Below the pieces are notes generated by a model. That model searched no databases and was not told where the DNA came from. It saw only the letters and a list, made by a program, of their open reading frames with translations. Positions 5,396 to 10,748 of a DNA stretch of 10,748 nucleotides are shown piece after piece. This DNA is from Alphaproteobacteria bacterium UBA3637 (GTDB taxonomy: Bacteria > Pseudomonadota > Alphaproteobacteria > CAAHEQ01 > UBA3637): NCBI GenBank assembly GCA_002373615.1, contig DFKU01000068.1, forward strand, positions 1 through 10,748, written 5' to 3'. A program made the translations under genes and the position numbers. Position 1 is the stretch's first letter. Each line of letters begins with the position of its first letter.

Positions 5396-6244
5396 ATGAC
5401 TTCAACAGCAATTGATGCTGCCTTTATCAAACACTTTGAAGCTGATGTGCATACCGCCTATCAGCAACAAGGATCAAAACTGCGTTCCACTGTCCGCTTT
5501 AAAGACAATGTGAACGGTGCCAGTACAACCTTCCAAGTGATCGGTACACAAACGGCCAATCAAAAATCTGCCCGTAATGCCCAATTAACCCCTGCCGCTG
5601 TCACGCATGCCCCTGTGGAATGCACATTGGCAGATTGGTACGCCGGTCAATGGGTGGATAAATTGGACGAATTAAAAGTCGGCCATGATGAACGCAAAGT
5701 TTTGGCGACCGCCGGTGCTTATGCCTTGGGACGCAAAACGGACGCTTTGATTATTACAGCTTTAAGCGGTGCTACACAAACAGCCGGCACAGCCTCAGAA
5801 GCCTTGACCAAAGACCGTATTTTGACCGCCTTTAAGACGCTCAATACCAATGATGTCCCTGATGATGGGGAACGTTATGCTTTGGTGGGGCCTGCCCAAT
5901 GGAATCAACTGTTAAGCTTGGAAGAATTTTCCAATGCGAACTATGTGGGCGACGAACACCCCCTCTTGTCGGGTTCAGAATCCCGCAAATGGATGGGCAT
6001 CAACTGGATTATGCATACAGGGTTGCCCTCATCCGGAACGGGCTCTTCTGCCAAAACAACCTGCTTTATTTATCATAAATCAGCTGTTGGCTTGGCTGCC
6101 GGACAAGATATTACCACAGACATTACATGGCACGGTGATTATGCCGCCCATTATGTGAACAACATGATGAGCCAAGGTGCCTGCTTGATTGACCCGAAAG
6201 GCGTTGTCAAGATGGAATGTTTGGATATTCCCCCATCCGCATAA
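5396..6244 (+). CDS. Major capsid protein (HK97-type fold expected)
   Basis: This 282-residue protein would form the capsid shell. Features seen are the N-terminal 'IKHFEADVHTAYQQQGSKLR', the 'DNVNGASTTFQVIGT' strand region, 'DKLDELKVGHDERKVLATAG' with the following 'AYALGRKTDALI' (long helix), and 'ANYVGDEHPLLSG' near the middle. These agree with coat proteins of T7-like and related podoviruses, which are usually about 280-350 residues. Assignment rests on this pattern and the slot between scaffold and terminator. AGGAGA eight bases upstream supports the start. The immediately following strong terminator fits a highly expressed gene. Confidence 0.88.
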   Translation: MTSTAIDAAFIKHFEADVHTAYQQQGSKLRSTVRFKDNVNGASTTFQVIGTQTANQKSARNAQLTPAAVTHAPVECTLADWYAGQWVDKLDELKVGHDERKVLATAGAYALGRKTDALIITALSGATQTAGTASEALTKDRILTAFKTLNTNDVPDDGERYALVGPAQWNQLLSLEEFSNANYVGDEHPLLSGSESRKWMGINWIMHTGLPSSGTGSSAKTTCFIYHKSAVGLAAGQDITTDITWHGDYAAHYVNNMMSQGACLIDPKGVVKMECLDIPPSA

Positions 6245-6254
6245 ATAACTTTTG

Positions 6255-6281
6255 CCGGCCTCATTTGAGGCCGGTTTTTTT
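6255..6281 (+). terminator. Strong intrinsic terminator after the capsid gene
   Basis: CCGGCCTC (6255-6262) pairs with GAGGCCGG (6267-6274) around loop ATTT, followed by seven T. It is the best intrinsic terminator in the window. Its place directly after the coat gene parallels T-phi after T7 gene 10: partial read-through would lower tail and terminase expression relative to capsid. No separate promoter is evident before 6305, so read-through is expected. Confidence 0.93.
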
Positions 6282-6304
6282 CTATTTTACCGAAAGGATT
6301 TTAA

Positions 6305-6874
6305 ATGAGTGATACTGCCATTGAGCTTTGTTCTAAAGCATTGATTAAAATTGGTGCCAAAAGCATCACTTCCTTCCAAGAAGACACGGCCGAAAGTGAA
6401 GTTGCCAATCAATTGTATGAGCCAACCCTGCAAAATTTATTGGCTTCCTATCCATGGCGTTTTGCCCTGACACAAAAAACGTTGGCACGCCTTGCCGAAA
6501 ATCCCATTTCTGATTATCAGTATGCCTATCAATTACCGAATGATTGTGTGCGCGTCTTATCCGCTGGCCAAAATGTGAAAAGCTCTGGCCTTAACTACAA
6601 AATCGTGGGGCAAAAGCTGTATACCAACGCCGAAAGTGTTGTTTTGAATTATATTTGTCGGCCAGAAGAAAATACTTTTCCGCCCTTTTTTGTGGATGCC
6701 TTGGTGGGGAAATTGGCGGCTGAATTTTGCTTGCCGCTCACCGAAAGCACCACGCGCACAGACTATGTTAAAAAAATGTCCGAAACCAGTATTGCCACGG
6801 CGCGTTTGGTGGATTCGCAACAAAATGTCAATTCCACTTTTCAAGATTTTTCATTGATTGAGGTACGCGGATGA
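6305..6874 (+). CDS. Tail tubular protein A (gp11-like)
   Basis: This 189-residue protein would form the adaptor ring between portal and tail nozzle in the short non-contractile tail. The N-terminal 'AIELCSKALIKIGAKSITSF' is the family hallmark, followed by 'ESEVANQLYEPTLQNLLASY' with 'PWRFA' (about residues 35-60), then 'YQYAYQLPNDCVRVLSAG'. Length matches T7 gp11 (196 residues). AAAGGA (6293-6298) precedes the ATG. The stop overlaps the next start by four bases. Confidence 0.93.
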   Translation: MSDTAIELCSKALIKIGAKSITSFQEDTAESEVANQLYEPTLQNLLASYPWRFALTQKTLARLAENPISDYQYAYQLPNDCVRVLSAGQNVKSSGLNYKIVGQKLYTNAESVVLNYICRPEENTFPPFFVDALVGKLAAEFCLPLTESTTRTDYVKKMSETSIATARLVDSQQNVNSTFQDFSLIEVRG

Positions 6875-8796
6875 CAAACTTATTTACAACCAAAACCAAC
6901 TTTACCGCGGGGGAGCTTTCTCCTGACTTATTGGGGCGGGCGGATTTAGGCTCTTACGCCAATGGGGCATTAAAGCTGGACAATGTTTTTATCGACCCCA
7001 CGGGGGGCATTCACCGCCGACCGGGGCTTCAATACCTGCAAACATTGACGGGAAAGACACGCCTTGTTTCCTATGAACAGGACAGCAAGCACAGCTATTT
7101 ATTTTTGATTTCTGACCATCAAACAAAAATTTATCAAAATGAAGAGTTGGTGGCAACCCTGACTACCCCGTGGACAACGCTGCAATTAGATAAATTGTCT
7201 TGGTGTGCTTTGTCAGATGGATTGATTGTGGTACATGAAGAGGTTTGTCCTTACCGTTTTACTTTAAAAAACGATACATGGAATGGGGACAATTTTGAAT
7301 TTTTAAATACCTCAGGCTACATTCATCAGCCCTATCATCGTTTTTGTGGGGATGCCGTCACAATGGCGTCTTCCGGATGTGGGGGAAATGTGACCTTAAC
7401 CACCAGCGCAGATGTTTTTAATGCTACCCACATTGGCAAGCAATTTAAATTAGCAGATGGTTATGTACAAATTACAGGCATCACAGATGCCACCCATGCC
7501 AGTGCTACTGTGTTAAAAAAACTGATGGAAGGGGACGATATTGCTGATTCCACGGCGTTAGAGCCAACCCGCTATTGGGGGGAACCCGCCCTTTGTAGTG
7601 AGCATGGGTGGCCTGCCACAGTCACCACCTATCAATCACGATTGGTCTTTGGGGGATCCAAGGAATTGGCCAACACTTTATGGTTCAGTCAAACAGAGGA
7701 TATCGCCAACTTTGAAGAAGGAACTGCGCTGGATAGTGAAGCCATTACCTTTTCATTGATGTCGGATCAGGCCAACAAAATTTGTGCTTTATTCGCAGGG
7801 CGTCATTTACAGGTCTTTACGACCAGCGCTGAATGGATGGTGACAGGGGATCCCTTGACCCCCACCAGCATCCAATTAAAACGCCAAACGCAGGTGGGAT
7901 CTTGTGATGAACGCTTTATCCCACCGGTCGGGATTGATGGCGCCACCATTTTCGCGGCCGCAAATGGTCAAGAAATTCGTGAATTTTTATTTTCGGATTT
8001 GGAAGGCATTTATCAGGCAACAGATCTGTCACTCCTGGCCCACCATTTAATTGATAAACCTGTGGATATGGCCTATGATAAATACTTGCGTCAAGCGTAT
8101 ATTATTATGCAAGACGGTTCCCTTTCTGTCTTGACCAGTTTTCGTGCGGAAGATATGCAAAGTTGGACACGCCAAACCACAAAGGACGCCTTTCAAAATG
8201 TGACTGTTTGCGGGGGAAATGCCTATTTCATTGTGAAGAAAGGCAATACCTACACGTTGCAAAAATTCAATGAAAATGTCCACATGGATATGGCCTTTTT
8301 GAAAGAATCAGATACCGCCACAGAAATTTGGACCGGCTTTGATATTCTAGAAAATGAAGAAGTCCAAATCGTGGCCGATGGACGCGTACAGGACGGCCAA
8401 AAAATTGAAAACGGGACCCTTATTCTGCCAAGCTCGGCGACACAAGTGGAAGTGGGCTTAAGTTTTACACATGAAGTAATGCCACTACCCCCTGTCGCTG
8501 CCGCCAACAACGGCGCAGCCCCTGTCGCCAATGCCCGCTTTATTCGAGGTGTATTCAGAGTCGTGGATACCCAAAGTTTGGAAATTGACACAGGCTCAGG
8601 CGTTCATCAAGAATTGGTGCCAAATTTGGCCAATTATGAAATGGACAGCGCCCCACAAAAGCATACCTTGGACTTAATAGTCAGGGGGTTAGGATGGTGT
8701 CGTAATCCGAAAAAACCATTATGGCATATCAAAGGAAGTCTACCTGTCAGCTTTAAACTCGTTTCAGTCACTAGTGATATTAAAATAGGAGGATAA
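6871..8796 (+). CDS. Tail tubular protein B / tail nozzle (gp12-like)
   Basis: This 641-residue protein would form the hexameric nozzle at the end of the short tail. The N-terminus 'FTAGELSPDLLGRADLGSYA' followed by 'NGALKLDNVFIDPTGGIHRR' and 'PGLQYL' is highly characteristic. The middle carries 'RYWGEPALCSEHGWPATVTT' and 'YQSRLVFGGSKELANTLWFS', the beta-rich part of the family. It is shorter than T7 gp12 (794 residues). It overlaps the tube A stop by ATGA and is likely translated by coupling. The gene ends in GGAGGATAA, which also serves as ribosome-binding site for the next gene. Confidence 0.93.
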   Translation: MTNLFTTKTNFTAGELSPDLLGRADLGSYANGALKLDNVFIDPTGGIHRRPGLQYLQTLTGKTRLVSYEQDSKHSYLFLISDHQTKIYQNEELVATLTTPWTTLQLDKLSWCALSDGLIVVHEEVCPYRFTLKNDTWNGDNFEFLNTSGYIHQPYHRFCGDAVTMASSGCGGNVTLTTSADVFNATHIGKQFKLADGYVQITGITDATHASATVLKKLMEGDDIADSTALEPTRYWGEPALCSEHGWPATVTTYQSRLVFGGSKELANTLWFSQTEDIANFEEGTALDSEAITFSLMSDQANKICALFAGRHLQVFTTSAEWMVTGDPLTPTSIQLKRQTQVGSCDERFIPPVGIDGATIFAAANGQEIREFLFSDLEGIYQATDLSLLAHHLIDKPVDMAYDKYLRQAYIIMQDGSLSVLTSFRAEDMQSWTRQTTKDAFQNVTVCGGNAYFIVKKGNTYTLQKFNENVHMDMAFLKESDTATEIWTGFDILENEEVQIVADGRVQDGQKIENGTLILPSSATQVEVGLSFTHEVMPLPPVAAANNGAAPVANARFIRGVFRVVDTQSLEIDTGSGVHQELVPNLANYEMDSAPQKHTLDLIVRGLGWCRNPKKPLWHIKGSLPVSFKLVSVTSDIKIGG

Positions 8797-8797
8797 A

Positions 8798-9274
8798 ATG
8801 GAAGCAGCTATTGCCGTTTCTATCGCCAGTTCTTTGGCGACAGCATATTATACAAAGGTCAATTCTGACCGCCAAAAAAAGGCTATCAAAAGTGCCAATC
8901 GTGCGGCCAAAGAAAGTGCCCGTTTACAAGATGAGCATGCAAAACTTGCCTTGGCTGAGCAACAAAGAAAAAATCGGAATCTGCTCGCCCAACAACAAGC
9001 GACCTACAAAGCCAATTTGGGCGCTTTGGGGACCAGCAGTAAATCCGGTACCGGCCAAACATACTTGAACGCTCTGCAGCGCGAACATGACATTGAAGAT
9101 AAGTATTTGGTGAACCAAGCCAAAATTTCATCTGAGGCTTTATTAAACAGTTTAGGAAATACAACCAATACCAATTTATTGCGCTTGAATTCTTTAAATT
9201 CAGAAAGCAAATTGAATTCCTTAAATTCTTTGGGAAACATTGGCAGCAGTTTCAGCAGGACAATGATTAAATGA
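8798..9274 (+). CDS. Small virion protein, gp14-like internal/ejection protein candidate
   Basis: This 158-residue protein has a hydrophobic start ('AAIAVSIASSLATAYYTK'), a long charged and Gln-rich helix with likely coiled coil (residues 25-72), then 'ANLGALGTSSKSGTGQTYLN' and an Asn/Leu/Ser-rich tail with repeated LNSL. The same layout (small membrane-active start, helix, Gly/Ser 'GTSSKSGTG' motif) occurs in small internal virion proteins next to the nozzle gene, equivalent in position to T7 gp14. It is not proven by catalytic motifs. The start follows AGGAGG, and the stop overlaps the next ATG. Confidence 0.6.
   Translation: MEAAIAVSIASSLATAYYTKVNSDRQKKAIKSANRAAKESARLQDEHAKLALAEQQRKNRNLLAQQQATYKANLGALGTSSKSGTGQTYLNALQREHDIEDKYLVNQAKISSEALLNSLGNTTNTNLLRLNSLNSESKLNSLNSLGNIGSSFSRTMIK
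9185..9228 (+). repeat. 17-bp direct repeat encoding LNSLNS twice
   Basis: TTGAATTCTTTAAATTC (9185-9201) recurs at 9212-9228 with one synonymous change, 27 bp (nine codons) apart. It encodes the repeated LNSLNS segment in the C-terminal tail of the gp14-like protein. In-frame spacing means copy-number change would lengthen or shorten the tail without a frameshift. Confidence 0.8.
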
Positions 9275-9552
9275 GTCTGAAAGTGGGAAAAGAACTAGGG
9301 TCTGCCCTTGAAAAAGCTCTGAATGATTATCTGGCTTTTTCCGGGGAACCCGCCCCCACCGACACCAAAGAATTTAATGCCTACCATACCGCCTGCAAAG
9401 CCGCCTTGTTGCATGTGGCTTTATTGCTTAAACTTACGCAAAAGGAACCCCAACCAGAAACCATTATCCCTGATATCAGTGAATTATTGGAACAAGCCAA
9501 AAAGGAGTTGAATGAAGATGACTTTTCTGGAATTTCTGTGGATTTGGGATAA
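9271..9552 (+). CDS. Small acidic/helical phage protein, possible small terminase
   Basis: This 93-residue protein has no clear named domain. It shows 'YHTACKAALLHVALLLKLTQ' as a central helix and an acidic end ('ELNEDDFSGISVDLG'). It lies directly before the large terminase, where the small terminase subunit is often found, but it lacks a visible HTH. The assignment is by position only; it may be another accessory protein. It overlaps both neighbours: 4 bp with the preceding gene and 41 bp with the terminase. Confidence 0.6.
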   Translation: MSLKVGKELGSALEKALNDYLAFSGEPAPTDTKEFNAYHTACKAALLHVALLLKLTQKEPQPETIIPDISELLEQAKKELNEDDFSGISVDLG

Positions 9553-10748
9553 GGTCAATAATTTAAACTTACCCCATCATCACAAAGTGATAGGGCGCTT
9601 TTTGGAAAATCTTTTCTTAAATCCTACTCACCGAAAAGGGCAATTGTTGGCCTTTCGTAATTCCGGCAAATCCACTTTGGTGGGCCTGTTTTGCGCATGG
9701 GTATTGATGAAAAATCCAAACTTGCGCGTGTTAGTGGTCTCAGCCGACCATCAATTGGCCAAAAAAATGGTGGCGCATACCAAGCATGTTATTGAACACC
9801 ATCCGGCTTGCTTTGGCATGAAACCCCACAAGGCTGAAGAATGGGCCAGTGACCGTTTTACCATCCACCGTACTCAAGTGGGACGGGATCCGTCTATGCT
9901 GGCACGGGGACTCGCCGCCAATATGACGGGATGTCGTGCCGACATTATCCTGTGTGATGATGTGGAAGTTCCCAAGACTTGTAATAATTCCTTAAAACGC
10001 AAGGATTTACGCCACAAACTCAGTGAATTAGAGTATATCTTGTCCCCCGGGGGAATGATGTTATTTATCGGAACCCCCCATGCTGAAGACACAATTTATC
10101 AAGCACGGGCAGGATGGCAAATATTGAAATTGCCCCTGCTGGATAAGCGTGGGAACTCGGTATGGCCGGAACGCTTTTCTTTGGATAAAATTGCCGAGAT
10201 GAAGCGCAACACTTCCCCCACCAAATTTGCCAGTCAAATGTTGTTGCAGGCTGTCAAATTTGAAGGAAGTCGCTTGGATAAAAAACACCTGAAAATCTAT
10301 GACAGTCCCCTTTCTTATCTGGAAGCCAACGGGCATGGGATTTTAAAAATCGGGGAAATCAAAATGTTGTCCGCCAGTTGTTGGTGGGATCCTGCCTTTG
10401 GAAAAAAAGGGGGGGATGCCAGTGTGATTGCCTGTGTTTTTTCAGGCGCTGATGGGAATTACTATCTGCACGCTATCAAGTATATCCAAGTGCCGGAAGG
10501 TGTTGAGGCCACACATTGGCAATGTAAAGAGGTGGCCGATTTTATCTGGGATAACTTTTTGCCATCAGTGCATTTGGAAACAAATGGGATTGGGCGCTTT
10601 TTACCAGCCTTGCTACAGCAAGAATTGAATCGGCGTCGCATGGCCTGTGGGGTCATAGAAGAATCTTCCCACCAAAACAAATGCGAACGCATTTTAGGGG
10701 CTTTGGAAGCACCGCTATTGAATGGATCTCTGTATGTGCATCAATCAA
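9512..10748 (+). CDS. Large terminase subunit, incomplete at the window edge (T7 gp19-like)
   Basis: This is the ATP-driven DNA-packaging motor and nuclease. About 412 residues are visible and the 3' end lies beyond the window. ATPase motifs seen are Walker A 'AFRNSGKST' (residues 47-55, K53), Walker B 'IILCDDVEV' (D149, D150, with E152) and coupling motif 'FIGTPHAED' (185-193). The RNase H-type nuclease shows 'WWDPAFGKKGGDAS' (D293, D302) and 'LETNG' (E356). The start at 9512 follows AAGGAG (9502-9507); 9518 is an alternative in-frame ATG. It overlaps the preceding gene by 41 bp. No frameshift is visible. At the end of the module it matches T7 order, where gp19 is also late and distal. Confidence 0.93.
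   Translation, partial: MKMTFLEFLWIWDKVNNLNLPHHHKVIGRFLENLFLNPTHRKGQLLAFRNSGKSTLVGLFCAWVLMKNPNLRVLVVSADHQLAKKMVAHTKHVIEHHPACFGMKPHKAEEWASDRFTIHRTQVGRDPSMLARGLAANMTGCRADIILCDDVEVPKTCNNSLKRKDLRHKLSELEYILSPGGMMLFIGTPHAEDTIYQARAGWQILKLPLLDKRGNSVWPERFSLDKIAEMKRNTSPTKFASQMLLQAVKFEGSRLDKKHLKIYDSPLSYLEANGHGILKIGEIKMLSASCWWDPAFGKKGGDASVIACVFSGADGNYYLHAIKYIQVPEGVEATHWQCKEVADFIWDNFLPSVHLETNGIGRFLPALLQQELNRRRMACGVIEESSHQNKCERILGALEAPLLNGSLYVHQS

Noticed and set aside
8047..8591. Minus-strand ORFs within the nozzle gene
   Set aside because: Shadows of a confidently assigned tail tubular protein B with no start signals or recognisable domains.

Overview
The window looks like a piece of an alphaproteobacterial chromosome of moderate to low GC carrying a small T7-like (podovirus-type) prophage or a prophage-derived cassette. 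Two things point to Alphaproteobacteria. A perfect GTTC-N7-GTTC motif, the SOS box of that class, lies in a regulatory region. The pilin-like protein at the left end carries the 'GRSMVEMLGVLAVMGVLSVAGIAGY' type of N-terminal helix, which I associate with host-associated or gut alphaproteobacteria. I recognise families but cannot name the species.

Layout. Positions 1-246 hold an exact-period 113-bp tandem duplication whose units each carry a ribosome-binding site, an ATG and a 13-codon mini-ORF. The ATG of a secreted pilin-like protein (247-1227) falls exactly where a third unit would begin. The leader of that pilin is enlarged to 54 residues by four consecutive hairpins (291-398) that resemble an in-frame palindromic repeat insertion. 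Converging on the pilin is a LexA/CI-type repressor (1239-1874, minus strand) with an N-terminal DNA-binding region and an S24 self-cleavage domain. The region 1875-2024 holds divergent TTGACA promoters and the SOS box (1984-1998).

Rightward from there come two small uncharacterised genes (2025-2384, 2400-2798). A near-consensus promoter (2795-2823) with a highly structured leader (2832-2915) follows. Then comes the virion module: portal (2934-4415), Bbp19-like small protein (4412-4609), scaffold (4619-5266), major capsid protein (5396-6244), a strong intrinsic terminator (6255-6281), tail tubular proteins A (6305-6874) and B (6871-8796), a small gp14-like virion protein (8798-9274), a small protein possibly acting as small terminase (9271-9552), and the large terminase (9512 to the window edge, incomplete). 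The order portal-scaffold-capsid-terminator-tube A-tube B matches the T7 late region. Several neighbours overlap by ATGA, suggesting translational coupling.

How it could work together: the repressor and/or host LexA would hold the rightward promoters shut. DNA damage would trigger repressor self-cleavage or LexA release, and the portal-to-terminase block would then make and fill heads. No integrase, replication gene, phage RNA polymerase, large internal virion protein, tail fibre or recognisable lysis gene is seen between the repressor and the terminase. They may lie beyond the window, or the element may be reduced or domesticated.
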